Assembly: GCF_963855985.1 (NCBI RefSeq)
Contig: NC_087099.1
Location: forward strand, 92,001 to 156,000
Source: Ostrinia nubilalis
Lineage: Eukaryota > Arthropoda > Insecta > Lepidoptera > Crambidae
Length of the DNA stretch: 64,000 bases
Direction: 5' to 3'
The notes under the pieces are model-generated. The model ran no database searches, was not told the origin of the DNA, and saw only the letters and a list, made by a program, of their open reading frames with translations. Shown here piece after piece: positions 34,558-47,839 of the stretch; position 1 is the stretch's first letter, and every line of letters starts with the position of its first letter. The position numbers and the translations under genes were made by a program.

Positions 34558-37500
34558 GACAAGTTCGACTGTTATTTTGTTATTAAACAAAATTAATAAT
34601 AACAACTATTACATATTCAACAAAAACTGACATTATCCCTACATTCGTTTAGTATTATTTTAATGACATCTTTTAACTCAGTTACAGGCCTTTTAAAGCT
34701 AATAGTAAGAAGTTACAAAAATATTTAAAATAAAGTGCTTTGTATAATTAATTCAAAATAAATGTTCATCACAGATCAGAAGTAAGGCCCCGTGCGAGTG
34801 TTGCATGGTGGGATCGCTTCCCTCGCGCCTGCTTAATATTCCGCGGGGGCGCGCGCGTTTAGGGCACTTTTTCCAACTTGTTCATTAAGAAGTCCATTCT
34901 GTGAAAACTTGGAATGCGTGTCTTCCGCGGCCATTAACGCCCTGGAGCGAGCGAGCAGGAAATTGCCTGAACTTAACAATAGTCTATGAAGTTCTAAGTT
35001 TAGTGCTGTAAACTGTTATGTACAATACTTCGTGTTCGTTTCGAACAACTATAGTTTACAGACCATTTAAAAAATATTTTATTGCTTTTTACTTAGCTCT
35101 TGTAGGTGGTAATAAGTAGTATTTTTAACTTGACTTAAATCATACCCACTAATTTGAATAATAATGTCAATAAAGCTTTATCAAAGTATCATCATGAGAC
35201 GTACTACAGAATTATGTTGTCCTCCAAAAGCTTAAGTACAGATAACAATAATTAATAATTATCATTATGTATTATTAATCTTCATAACATGTAGGTAAAT
35301 TGATTATGGATTTTGTTCATTTATCGCTTAGACGTTTTTCAGTCGGTTATGTTATTATGCACCTATTTATATCTTCGTAGTAAGCTGCTGTATAAATGAG
35401 TTTCATACAGAAACTAAAAGTAATCCTGTGTTAAGTACAACCAACGAAACCAGCAAAATGCTAATACTTTTCTCCAGATGCAAACTCACTCAGTGTTATT
35501 AATAAGCAGAGTTTTTGAAATTTAATTAGATACAGACGGATTTGATAAAGTCCAAGGACAAGTTTGCTTTCAAATTAATATTTTTCAATAGCTGAAGTGG
35601 AAGTTTGCGGGAAAAGTTTGAATCACGTCTTGGGAGTTGGGACTTTATTAGCTGTGTTTGTGGTCAACGCTGCCAATAGTTCCGTTGGAATCTAATCTTT
35701 GTGATTATGAAGATATGGTTACTAAAAGAGAGTTTTGAGTGCATCATATTACCAAAATGTAAAAAGTTTGAGTATTATTTTCTAATTTGGTTAAGATAAC
35801 ACTTAAAAGTCATGTTTTGTTGTTAAATGCGGTTAAGTGTAATATTGAATGAAATTATTGATTGCTCCGTTTAATGGCAGTAAACTTGGAGCAACTTAAG
35901 ATTCTGTAACCACTTCACAGCCAAGAGGTAATTTCCAAAGTCAATTTGACCTACTAATGGCGCCGTAACAAGCGCGGGCGGCGGCGGCTGATCGCCGAAC
36001 TTTTGAAAACTTTTCAAATAACAGCGCGTTCTCTATTAGCAACGTTCCTTACGTTTTGTTTGCATTGCTCGCATCCGCGCTCCGAGCCGTAAACAACTGT
36101 GCCATAAAGATATAAGGTCGATTTTCGAAAATGCGCGGTCAGAGGAAGGTAACGAGCTGAACACCTCGAGGTAATTTCAAAAATTCCGCAACAAACTTGC
36201 GCTAGTCATATTGCGAGCGACTCGTTATCGCACAAAGTGAGTTTTACGCGAAGTGTACAATTACATTTTACAAATCGCTTTATTATTAATGCTTCGAGTT
36301 TCCAAATATGTAATAAAAAAGCTTCTCTTCTATAAACTTATACAGTTGATGATCGGTTGCATCAAGTTTTAACAAAGTTTACCGGATGTGGGACGGTCAA
36401 TTAAGCCTTTTATGTGACGTCTAGCTTCAGAGATCATGAAAACAGCCATAGAGCCCAAGATTCAACAAGTCACCTCACTCGAGCACGCCGCAGCGGGCCG
36501 GGCGCAGCGAAGGCGCGGAAGCACCAACTGCCTGCAGTATCGCGGCGGATATTCGCTGCGCGGCAATTGGGAAATTGGGGTTCCGATACAAGTTTCAGCT
36601 TACTGCCACTCAGGGACGCTATATGAAACTTTGTTATAAACTAGCGCTGTGTTATGCTAGCAGTGTTGTAACTTACAAAATTAATTCTGACAATCATACA
36701 AAATTATTCGTAAGAAATGTGATACTCGTTGTATTCTGTCATTTGTTTTTCTTCCAATTAATGTATTGTAGTCAAGTGTCCAAAACAAAAAAATACCACT
36801 TCAACAAGTTCATTAATTGAATATGTTGTCTGTAATTTTCACATAACATCCAATGTGGCTTATACCAAAACAACTAAGGCCTGTAATAAGTTATATCATA
36901 ATCTTCACGAAAGAGACCGGAGATCGTCGTATCATATGGAAGCGTGATATGACGCGTATTGTGTTACGATCACGGCAAACAATGACGACGACAGCGCGTA
37001 ATATTAGGACTTAGGGCTGGGGGACAGGGTTGCTGATAAGACATGTGACTATTGTCAGGCACATCATTCCAGAAATAATCAGTTAAAGCTATTTAATATT
37101 TTCACAATAAAAAAATAATTTGGTCAACTACTGCTATTGTAGTATTGTATTTTGTAGAGAACGGAATAAGTGTATTATGTAGAAGTCGTTATCTGTCTAA
37201 CAATAATATGACAACCCTATCGAGAGGTAGGTACGCGAGCGCGGCCGCATGTTTTCCTCCTCCATAAATATCCGGGAAGAGTTTTTCATTACGTTGATTG
37301 TGTCGGGGACGAGCTCGTGTAATGAATATTTCGCATGCAGTCTTGCGTTGTAAAACCAGATGTAAACAAGAAACAACTGCTTACCCAGTGGACCGCTTGA
37401 CGAAGATTGCAGAATCCTGTTTCCGAAGGTTTTTTTTTTCAAAGAACTGCATGTTTTTTCTTCCAAATCATTTTGATACTGTTTGAATATGATAATTGAA

Positions 37501-38526
37501 AAGTTAATCCTAAGACTAGTGGTCCCTGCAGCCGCAAGCCACCGCGCGCAATCTTGCGCCGTTTGATCCACGAACGGCCCGCATTAGCATAGCGCGCGCA
37601 TAAACGGCCCCGGCGCCGGATTTACTCCCGGGATGAGGAAGTGCTCCCGGTTTCATTATAACTAATAGCTCTGCACGCTAAATACTACTGTTTTGATAAG
37701 GATTTGTGGACGCTGCTCTGGAATTGGGAAAGCTACATTGCAACTAGGTTGCGAAGTCTACACATTGATCTTTTTTATTTATGTGAATTCTTGATTGGAT
37801 TCAAACTTAAAATATAAATAAGTACCTATTAAGACTGCGATTTGCAGAGAACAACATTGATTGACAGCAATTAACTATAGCAATGTACGAGTTGGTTGGT
37901 GGTTTATAGTTTGAACTGGACACACCACGAGCGTAGTTTCGCAACCATCTTATTAATATGGTTGTTAACTCTTTTCTACTCGGCCAGGCTTTTAAACCAA
38001 ATCTTTCGAACACATAGGACAGGCACACTTGGTTTTGGTCTGGCTTTCAATTAGTGGTACGTTAAAATACGAGTATATTATATGTATGCCCGTGATTGAG
38101 TTCTCCATGATATGCGTATCATCAGTTGTGAGTGCCAACTTCACCAGCAATCGAGTTGAGTGTGCCGTCGGTTCCGTATTATTTTATGCAAATGCGCGCC
38201 CTCGAACTTCTCAATTTGTCCAAACAGATTGTTTTCAGCGAAATTCAATTCAAATTTATCTCGGCGGCGCACATAATGAAAGGGGCTTAATACGGTATCG
38301 GTAAACATTAGCATAAAGTATTCGCAAAAATTGCGTTCCGGGGATGGGTGGTGAGGAATCTTAATATTACCCCCCACGCTATGGTGACCGTCCGTTGAAT
38401 ATGTGTCGGACTTAGATTTTCTTAAGTAACAAAAGTTATTGCAGTTTCATTATGATTAATTTTAATTTCCCTTCATACTCGTATGTTAAGATCCGAATCA
38501 ATTTTGTATTACGTGAAAAAAGATAT
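34558..38526. other. 4 kb without a gene; GC-rich islands
   Basis: Islands lie at about 34785-34960, 35955-36080, 36110-36220, 36460-36590, 36905-37020, 37230-37320, 37520-37650, 38150-38290 and 38335-38395. Open frames 36414-36820 and 37197-37571 overlap islands and show no domain I know. No transposon recognised. Confidence 0.5.
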
Positions 38527-39913
38527 TAGTCCAGTCAATAAAGAATTATAGATGGAAAACTGTAGAACACAATTTCTGACTTCAGGACTTTATTTAGACT
38601 AGTTAGGAGGTGAACATAGCAAAAGTCCCCGCCCTTAGCCCTTGAGCCGGCGGGGAGAGGGGGGTTTAAAGGTGCCACTTTTCAGTTTTTCGCTTAATTC
38701 TCGGAAACTATGCGTCCTAGTGACATGACTACTTTGAACCAAAAAAAGCATATTCAATTTGCTATAGGTGAGATAGACAAGTTTTTCTATAAATTGTATA
38801 GTTTTCGCGGCATCTGCTCTAGAAGGTCTGTAATATTGGAAATTTTATTTTTGTCTTACATGTTCCCATCAGGAGAAAATCGACTAAATCAACATTGAGC
38901 AATCATTCTAGACATGCGGGAGCATGTTAAGCCTAGTTCCTGCGAGGGGACTACACCGTGCGTATATTTAGACGAATCACTTTGAGCCACTTTTGGCTCC
39001 TCATCACTCAAAAACTACTGTGCATTAACACTTCAAACTTGGCTCATGTGTTGAGACTTGCAAGATATACATCAGTTTTAAATTTTATAAATATGCCTCA
39101 AACGGTTCTTTAGATATTGACGTCCAAAAATCTACATGTCTGACCTATAGACCAAATTCTAACCACTTCCAGATGACCTCGAAGGTTCAAATTTGGCATC
39201 CAGAAAGGTAGTTATGTAAATACAAAGGAACAAATAAAAAACCAGTAAATTTTAACATTTCACATGTGATAGATAGATTTTAGTGCTCTAAATATCGATT
39301 TTTGAACGTCAATACCTAAATAACCGTTTGAGGTATATTTATGAAATTTGAAGCTGATGTATATCTTGCAAGTCTCAATACATGAGCCAAATTTGAAGTG
39401 TTAATGCACAGTAGTTTTTGAATGATGAGGAGTCAAAAGTGACTCTAATTGGTTCGTCTAAATATACGCACGGTGCAGTCCCCTCCATGGAACTAGGCTT
39501 AACATGCTCCCGCATGTCTATAGTGTTTGCTCAATGTTGATTTAGTCGATTTTCTCCTGAAAGGAACATGTAAGACAACAATAAAATTTCCAATTTTACA
39601 GACCTTCTAGAGCAGATGCCGCAAAAACTATACAAGATATAGAAAAACTTGACGGTCTCACCTGTAGCAAATTGAATAACCTTTTTTTGGTTCATAGTAG
39701 TCATGTCACTAGGACGCATAGTTTCCGAGGATTAAGCGAAAAACCGAAAAGTGGTACCTTTAAACCCCCCCTCTCCCCGCCGGCTCAAGGGCTAAGTGCG
39801 GGGACTTTTGCTATGTTCACCACCTAACTAGGCTAAATAAAGTCCCGAGGTCAGAAATTGTGTTCCACGGATTTCTCTCTACACCGTCGTTAAGGCATTC
39901 ATTGACTGGACTA
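38527..39913. mobile_element. 1.39-kb foldback element with TAGTCCAGTCAAT ends
   Basis: The extreme ends are exact inverted copies, TAGTCCAGTCAAT (38527-38539 and 39901-39913). After a short unrelated-looking stretch the arms pair again from about 38570 and 39870 inward to about 39130 and 39295, several hundred bases with scattered mismatches, leaving a centre of about 165 bp. TA or TAT on both flanks may be the target duplication, but the edge is ambiguous. Each arm carries the same 62-codon open frame (38710-38898 plus; 39531-39719 minus). No transposase is present. Superfamily unknown. Confidence 0.8.
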
Positions 39914-40408
39914 TATCGCGAGTGGACTGGCTAAAAAACTCTTGGCCAAAGAAACCTATAAACTTAAACCTTGCCAAAATGAAACCTTGCTTTGTTCTTC
40001 ATGTGAGGTTGTCCCATTTGTCCAGAAATAATGTGTTCAGTGGTCGCCCCAGCCACTCCCTCTTGCGGCCGCGATTACGTGCAATTTCGTCAACGGGTTT
40101 TGAATGCCGCGACGTGACGTTTACCGCAACGACCGACGACGAGCGAGGTTTCTTTAGCGACTCTGACTTTTACCTTCATTTGTTACTTTCAATAAGTGAC
40201 GTTTTTTTTTTATGTGATAGGAGGCAAACGAGCAGACGGAAGGAAATGTCACCGCGACCGACGCAATTTTTGGAACGGTCAATGTACTCGTAAATACTCG
40301 TAAAAGTCTGGATTGGATTTGGTAAGTAATTGTTACTTTTTTATTACTTTTGCCTATTGAGCTATAATATAAGATAGTAATGAATTGCTATAGAAAATAA
40401 TAAAAATC
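39914..40408. other. No gene; repeat scrap near 40203
   Basis: A GC-rich patch lies at 40050-40150. At about 40203-40240 a T run followed by ATGTGATAGGAGGCAAACGA and GCAGACGG resembles the terminal part of a common lepidopteran retroelement, but the match ends after about 35 bp. The 123-codon open frame over this stretch (39922-40293) is not a gene I can support. Confidence 0.4.
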
Positions 40409-40510
40409 ATCATCATCATCATTTCAGCCACAGGACGTCCACTGCTGAACATAGGCCTCCCAATGATTTCCACATCGCAGGCCGCTGCCTTCCTGATACC
40501 TTTATGACAT
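40409..40510 (-). mobile_element. RTE-like LINE 3' scrap, minus strand
   Basis: On the minus strand it reads CTTCCTGATACC-like sequence reversed into a CAGCAGTGGACGTCC core, a TGG-CTGA end and an (ATG)n tail (plus strand CATCATCATCAT at 40409-40421). Compared with the copies at 19579 and 30490 it lacks an internal segment of about 25 bp near 40480. No target duplication is clear. Confidence 0.8.
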
Positions 40511-43500
40511 ACACCTACAGAATTAATAAATGTTAATCATAGTGAATGTAATATAATACACACATACAAGCCAAGTTGTCTGTACCTATAGAAACGTTTG
40601 TAAATCCTCCCCGAAATACGATTTAGCTCATACCTCCCGACTGTCGGGTAAATCTTTCTATCTTTTTCCGAGTTTCCATTCCGAATCTAATCTTGCGAAG
40701 ACTTGATACGGGTTTATAAATATTGGTTTTAGTGCGCTCATTCTATCTTCGCTCATAAAAATGTCTGCTGAAGCTGTTAACGTTTGATAACACATGTTAC
40801 AGTATAAAAGATATGTCCACAGTAAGATACTGATAACTAACATTAAACTACGGATTTCTTAACGAATAACATAGTGCCTGCTCTACTTATGACAATCCAC
40901 AATCACTTTATTTTGTTTTGTATTATACGATTGTACCATGAGTAGAATCCTTGACTTTTGAAAATATAGGATTGGCCGAATTCTGCGAGCGACTTCATGA
41001 TGGCTCGGCCGCAGACGCACCGCGTGCCCGCGCCGCGCGTCCCCGCAGCGCCCGCGATTAGCATACATTTACATTTTCTTAAACTGTTCCAAACAAAGCT
41101 CGCGCCCCTCGGCCAGAGCTGGTGCAAAACAGCCAGGCAACAGGTCAATGCCTTGAATGCTAAGTTCGATGCTGGAAAAAAGTCAGGAAAAAACCAAATA
41201 ATAAACTTTTAAGTCTGACACAACCGAAACAGTTGTTAACAAATAATATACACCCTGCATTGGTAAAATGAGGCAATCAAATTTTGAGTTAATTTCATTG
41301 TTTCACCACCACCCAAATCACATTTACTATGGCACTTCATGATGCACGACAAAAACAACTGAAATGAGAGATTCGTGTTTTAAATGAACGATATTTGAAA
41401 ACCAAAGTAATTTTTGAATCAGTTGCACAAAATGGGATAACTGTTCACTTCTACCTACCACAGAAGCTTGGAAAATTGCATTCTAGTCCCCTTACTTACG
41501 CGATACGTCGGATTCACAAACAGAATATCAAGTGCAGGAGGCCGGGCTCCGCGCGCATTACAGTTTAATCTCTCGAGTATAAGTCACTGCAGCGCCCCTA
41601 ACGAAGCGTCATTGTTAATATTGCTATTTAGGGCCGGGATTAAGGATAAGATAGCTGTCAAATTGGACACCTAATAAATAGTTTCATTAAGTAAATTCGT
41701 GCATAAATTATGTAAAAAACAAACATTTAATTGAATTGTTGACTGAATTTGGTTCCTTTTTCTATTTGAGTGAAAGAGGACTATCACCAATTTATTCATG
41801 TTGAGACATAATATTCTACGCCAGTCACAAATTCTTTTAAAACTGTATCACCAGTACCAGGATGTCCCGTCCAGGCTTCGCGGCCGCGGAATTAACGAAC
41901 AAAGCGCAATGCGCACGAATTTGCGTTTCAAACGAGGATTGATTGAAAGGAAATGTAAGCGACAAAAATATTCCAACCTATTGCTTTAATTTTCGAGATG
42001 GAATAACAAATTGTAATTTTTTTACTGACAATCAGTAAACAGGATTCTCAATCGGTCCAAAAGTGTGTAGGGTTTTGATTTTAATTAATCAATATTTATG
42101 CGAACTTAACTATTTATCTATACCTCCTAACTAGCTAACCGGCAAACTTCGTACCGCCTAGTGTGTTCATCAGAAATAATGTTCCTCTAATGAACCTCTA
42201 CAATAAGTTTACTCGTAGTACGGAGATATTTTCGACGACTTAAGTTTGAGTTCTGACAAGCCAAAACTAATTACATCACATTTGAGGATAGTGATAGTCA
42301 TAAATCTTTATTGCATCATGTTGGTATACAATTGAATAATGAATACTCGGAACTCGGATAAAATTGAAATAAACGCCATTTTTTTCAGTATCTTTTGTAC
42401 GTTACTAAAAATGTGTTTGTAAAAGAGTAAAGCTATGTCCACAGATTGAGCAATGCTTCACCCGTACAGACGTGGAGCCAAACAAAACGATCGCCGATTG
42501 TTACGTACACACCGCACCTATCCGGTCATTGTTTTGACATTCCCTTTGTGATTTGCTGCTGCAGCTGTAATCCAGCTTATGTGCAGCTGTTAATCAGCTG
42601 TAATGCCGCCTAATGCGTGATGTCACGAGACCGCCAGCGACCCCAGCCCCAGCCATGGATTTGTCAGGTTGCACTATTACATATTCCCATAGAATACGTC
42701 GAAATAGTGACTCCTCTGGAGCCCTTTAATGAATTGGTTCGAAATATATTATTATATTCTAAACTACACGTATTATTTATTGTATTACGTGAAACCTAGG
42801 CATTTTAAATTTAAACATCGTGCCAATTATCTCTGCTCCCCCATAAAGATTCGTGATTGTTTTTCACGTAGATTGAAATAACGAAATTATCGTTCTGTTT
42901 GTTCGCAATTAAGTGTCAACTCCGTTACAAGTCGACACAAACACGATTTGTTATGACCCGGGATCGAATAAACAGTCTTATTAGCCGCGTTTGAACGAAC
43001 AGATGAATTAAATAAACTCTACGGGTTGGAATTAAATTTCATGTTTTAAGATCCGAACTTCATGGTTTTGAAAACTACAGCAAAACTGTATGATGCAGGG
43101 TGATACGTTTTTCAAACTTATAATCTAGTCTGCTGTACCTATATCATGAGATTTTTGACACCAACGTACGAGCTGAATACATACGTCAGGCATAAATAAA
43201 GCTCGTCACTGTACATCTAGCAGTATGACTCGTCGATGTATTGATGGAAAGATAAAGGTTCCATATAATATCTAATAATCAAAGTCTATACTTTACTTTT
43301 TACTTTACCTATACGGCGCTTTTTCACCCTAACTAATCAATTAACTCTGCAAATCTGTTGTTTGATATAGTCGTCTCGATGTTATCTCTGGATATAGAGC
43401 CATGACGCGACCAGCTGCCATTCTGGGTTAAGATAACACACGACGCGATAAGCGGAATTAATAAACGTCATGTTACTTACACACTTCGGCTGCAATCATA

Positions 43501-44358
43501 AATATCAGATCAACGAGCGCGCGATATTAATGCCTTCTATAAACAAATCCAGCGATAAATCTAGTTGATAGAGCGCAGTGAAAATTAAGCTTTACTCGGC
43601 GAAGATAACATTTAAAATTGCTTTGATAACTTATTGTCCTGCAAGGAGCGCTTTGGCGCGAGGCCAGTATCCTCGGTACATATTTGGGGCGCAAAAAATA
43701 GCAAATCCCGAATTGGCTCAGCACTTTTGGCCCAGAGCTGCGCCCGCGCGCAGGCACTTTGCGACCGCACGCTGACAGCGGGAATTGCGCTATAAAATCT
43801 AACTGCAGTACTACTCTATTGTTTTAGCAAAAGGGTTCTTTGTTTTTTATTTTACTTAAAAAAAATACTAATGTTTAGATTAAGGTTATGAGGTTAACAG
43901 ATACACATTGACAAAACTAAAATTGTGTGTTAAGAATTATTTTATTTAGGCATAATAGTAGAGAAGGGAAAGGTAATGACTACAATCGATTTTCTCACAA
44001 TAACTTTAAACTATTAGCGGTGCTCTACGACACATGTGATGTGAATGACAAATTGGTGCCGCGTCCAATTATCATTCCTCTGCCGGCTGCCTGGCTGCGA
44101 TCACTCCGCGGGATCCCTCCGAGTGACGGCCCGGATTTAGAACGTGCCCGAGGACAGCCCTCGCACTCCACTAAATCAAACGCACTTGGCTTAAAAAGGA
44201 GGAGCTCATTAATGTATCTACAGGGTGGCAACTGGCGCGTCAGTGTGGCCCCGAGATTAGCTTCGTTAAGGCTGAAGAATGGTGGCCGTCAGCAGGCACT
44301 GGGCGTAGTATCAATTACGATGAAAAATACTAAGTAACATTGCTTCAACTTATTTTTA
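40511..44358. other. 3.8 kb without a gene; GC-rich islands
   Basis: Islands lie at about 40985-41130, 41535-41600, 41865-41935, 42430-42530, 42560-42680, 43640-43790 and 44050-44310. The 42560-42605 patch holds four CAGCTG-type words within 50 bp (GCTGCAGCTG, CCAGCTT, GCAGCTGT, TCAGCTGT). Open frame 43927-44337 (136 codons) runs through an island and shows no known domain. No transposon recognised. Confidence 0.5.
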
Positions 44359-44577
44359 ACTAGCTTTCCGCCCGCGGCTTCGCCCGCGTGGACATAATAT
44401 AGCCTATACTGGACCCGCCTATTTTTTTCCAAAATAAAATTTAGCCTATGTTACTCGTGGATAATATAGCTTTCGAATGGTGAAAGAATTTTTAAAAACG
44501 GTCCAGTAGTTTTTGAGCCTATTCATTACAACCAAACAAACAAACAAAGTTTTCCTCTTTATAATATTAGTGTAGAT
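44359..44577 (+). repeat. Full-length-looking ACTAGC..GTAGAT dispersed repeat
   Basis: It opens ACTAGCTTTCCGCCCGCGGC, passes a TATAGCCTATACTGGACC block, a GGATAATATAGCTTTCGAAT block and a CCAGTAGTTTTTGAG block, then (CAAA)n, and closes CTTTATAATATTAGTGTAGAT. I recognise this order as one widespread arthropod repeat family, and this copy is nearly complete at about 219 bp. Its class is unsettled for me (SINE-like or LINE-derived). No coding frame. Confidence 0.75.
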
Positions 44578-45700
44578 AAGAAGTTTTAAGGCATTTTAGG
44601 GACATAAATAAAGAAGTAACAGATGGAAACAACAGAAGGAAATGTTTTGGGGCCAAAACAATAATTTTGGACACTTTTTACACGGAGCGTAAGTCATTAT
44701 GGATTTCATAGACATTATAAATGAGGATGATTGAATTTACCTACATTAAAATTCATACGGAAATTAAAAGGTTCCGAATACTCTCACGTGAACAAAAACA
44801 ATTTACTGTTCCTCTTGCGTAATCGCAGAAATAAAATTAAAGTGGTAGTTAGCGCTTTTAAAGCTCGAAATTTCAGGGAGCAGTTAGGCCGAGCAAAAAC
44901 GTCTGCGGCTCGAGACTCAATTTATCTCTCGTCGGTGTTTCGAGATTTTTTATAATTGCCGCTGACCGCAGCTGCTGGCCGCTACACAGCCTCCGCCCGG
45001 GCACTGCGACGAGCGGGCGCGTGCTCATTTGGTCCACTTGGTCATCGTCGTTAAACAAAACTTTTCTTCATTGTACATCATGTTAAATTTTTTTTCGTGC
45101 ACCAAAATAGATCAGATAAAGTATCTGATCTCTTTATTCCTTTCATTTTATCAACAGTTAAATCAGAGTTTAACGGGTAAGGACGATCCACGATAACTAC
45201 ACTCAGACGTTCAATGGTCGGCATTTAACGTCGGATGAAGAGAATGCTCCTCTTTTACGGCGCCGCATTGTAGCGGGAACAATAAACGCGTCGCTGCTGC
45301 ATGAAATATGATTGGACTCAGCACTTTGTTGCAAGTAGCAACCCTTAGAAAGGAACTCTCAACTTTTGCGATTGGATTCCGAGAGAGATCTTTAAGTTTT
45401 ATTTCCGGCGGTTACAACGCTCGGTTTAACTCTTAATAGTTACACGTATTTTTCTTTGTTGGTTTTAGTTTCCTGAAAGAATCTAATACATACAAAGTGT
45501 TACTTGCTGAACTGTAAATAACAAAAGAAACAGTGGTATTGCGCTTCAAAAATATAACGATTTCGTGGTTTTAATCGAGTCGAACAGAGTAGCGACAGCT
45601 CGCCGAGTGGCGTTCAATCGAGCCGCGCGAGTAATCGAGCGCCCGCGCCCGCTGACAGCCGCTCGAAATAAACGCGCTTCGAGTCCACGGGAACACTATA
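44578..45700. other. No gene seen; GC-rich islands
   Basis: Islands lie at about 44880-45040, 45225-45300 and 45595-45690. The last is dense in CG and TCGAG words. The remainder is AT-rich. Confidence 0.5.
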
Positions 45701-45964
45701 CAGGGTGTTAGGTAAATGGGTATATAAGCCGACACTAGCCCATGTTAACATGGGCATATAAATGATATGGTGAAGTCAGAAAATTGATATCTTTATTTTA
45801 ATTGTTTTAATTTTCATACAAATCGGATTTTATAAAATTTATTTTGTATGAAAATTTAAAAAAATAAAATGATGATATCAAATTTCTGACTTCACCATAC
45901 CATTTATATGCCCATGTTAACATGGGCTAGTGTCGGCTCATATACCCATTTACCTAACACCCTG
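45701..45964. mobile_element. 264-bp foldback MITE with CAGGGTGTTAGG ends
   Basis: The two halves are inverted copies for about 120 bp each, with only scattered differences, and the centre is an AT-rich loop near 45822-45845. The ends are CAGGGTGTTAGG and its reverse complement, flanked by TA on both sides (45699-45700, 45965-45966), as in Tc1/mariner-type elements. Each arm also contains a 20-bp self-palindrome centred on GTTAAC (CCCATGTTAACATGGG). No coding capacity. Confidence 0.85.
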
Positions 45965-47839
45965 TAGAGCGCGCACCAAATGAGATTTAAAGACGGATTG
46001 ACTCGACAATCCAGTTGTTATGAAAGTTTATGAAAGGGGACAGCTTTAGTGGTTTGCTTTTTATAGTTTTTGCTTTATTGCCGTCTAGACAGACTCGCGT
46101 ATAATTGTCTTGACGTAATTGACTTTGTTTAGAGCTCTGAGTTGGCGGAGAACTAGTTTGTTTTGTTAAGAAGATTCTCTGATTCTCGTTCATTGTAGCT
46201 AAGAAGTTTGTTTTTCTTAAGATGGTTGAATAAATTGTTAAAGTTACTAGGAACTACAATGTAAAAAGACCGTATACCTACTATTCAAATGAAAACCAAC
46301 ACAATGCTACGAGCAACGAAGTTTAACTTGTTTTCACAAAATTCTGAGGTGTGCGAAGCACTTCTTACTCATCCGTTCGCGACACCCTCAGATCATAGTT
46401 CTATGATCTGAGGCGACACCACTGTGTGGCCGCTAGCACTCGTGGCTTGCAGTCACTGGCCTAGTTGCACGCGTGAGCTGTGCGCATCTGCAGACGGGTC
46501 GGCGAGTGATTGACTGCCGCCGCCGCTGCAACTCAGTTGCGTCGGAAGCCACTGGAATTGTTTCAGCCAGTCATTAAGACGTTACAATGTTAGATAGACG
46601 ATAGAAGACAATCGGTGAATTATGAATAGCCTTGTGTCAATACTGTCAATTAAATGTTAGTTACCTATCATTCTTTTCGTTGCGAGTGCCGAACCCAGAG
46701 TAGTAGAAATGTCCAAGAACATTTATTTAGCATTAAAGAAAAAATCCTATCAATAGTATAAAACAGATAGCGATATCATGATGTGAAATAATTTGCTCAC
46801 ACATTCGCTGCCCTATTTTGTATTAAGTATGTAGTAGACCCACGTTATTTTCTCCCATCTGGAGCGCCCATTCATCGCACTTTCCCCTGAAGACCGAAAT
46901 TAAAAAGAGTCTCCGCACTTTTTCAACCGCAAGCAGAAGACAAATCCTCGGCAATATTCCGCTCCCAGGGGCCAGTATATTAAATTCCTTTGCCGACAAT
47001 TTACTCATTAGAGTGCAGAGTGTCGCGAGAGTGCGGACATTAGTCTCGGACATCTCCGGACGACGGACACTGGGTACGGGAGAGGGCGATTACCCCACTC
47101 ATTGCGTGAGACAAGCGTTTTGTAAAAGTAAGTTTGTAAGCATTAAATTAGGCTTGGAATTAATTGTTTTAAAAAATTGTCTTGTATGTGTCGTAACGAT
47201 AAAGACAGGTAACCGTGATTCATGTATAAAATAAACATAACCCCTTTCTAGCCTCTGTATTTACTCGTTTTACTTAAACTAAGTTTAAATAAATGCACCG
47301 CTTTTGCGGTTAAGCCTTTGTATAAAAACAATCCAAGCGTCAGAAATAATCTTCTTGCAACAAGGGGTCGGGATTCTCTAATGGCGGAGTAGATTATTCA
47401 GTTTTGTTCCCCTCTCAAATTAAGTTCCCGACGTTGGGATTATAACTGAGGAGTTCTGTTGTCTGTTTCATTTCTAATATCAAAAGGTTCTTAGTTTTCT
47501 TCATTACTCTTTGTTACTTCATTATTTTAGACGTTCATTACAACTGAGACGTACATTTCGTCCTTTGACGTTTCATCTTCATGGAATTCTTGAAAATAAA
47601 AACAAATTAAATTATCTTTTCTCAAATGAAAATAAAATACTGTAATTACCTACTTATATTTTGTGTGTTCTAGAGAAATGCAAAGTAAAACTATACGATG
47701 AGAAAAACAGAGTAATTAAGAATTATTATCGATGAATAAAAATTTATGCAATTCTCAATTTGACATAGGTAATTAAAGATAATAGTTTGCGCCCAGAAAC
47801 TAAATATAATAGGAGTCCAAAGTAAAAATTTGCTAAGAG
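45965..47839. other. 1.9 kb without a gene; GC-rich islands
   Basis: Islands lie at about 46420-46560, 46850-46990 and 47000-47105. A 26-bp perfect palindrome with flanking 8-bp repeats is listed separately (46379-46420). The rest is AT-rich with no recognised repeat. Confidence 0.5.
46379..46420. repeat. 26-bp perfect palindrome between 8-bp direct repeats
   Basis: The arms CTCAGATCATAG (46387-46398) and CTATGATCTGAG (46401-46412) are exact reverse complements around TT. On both sides lies GCGACACC (46379-46386 and 46413-46420). The layout is that of a transposon reduced to its two ends plus an 8-bp target duplication, but at this size chance or repair synthesis cannot be excluded. Confidence 0.85.

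Noticed and set aside
43927..44337. A plus-strand 136-codon frame
   Set aside because: It is the longest non-transposon frame but has no known motif and ends next to a dispersed repeat.
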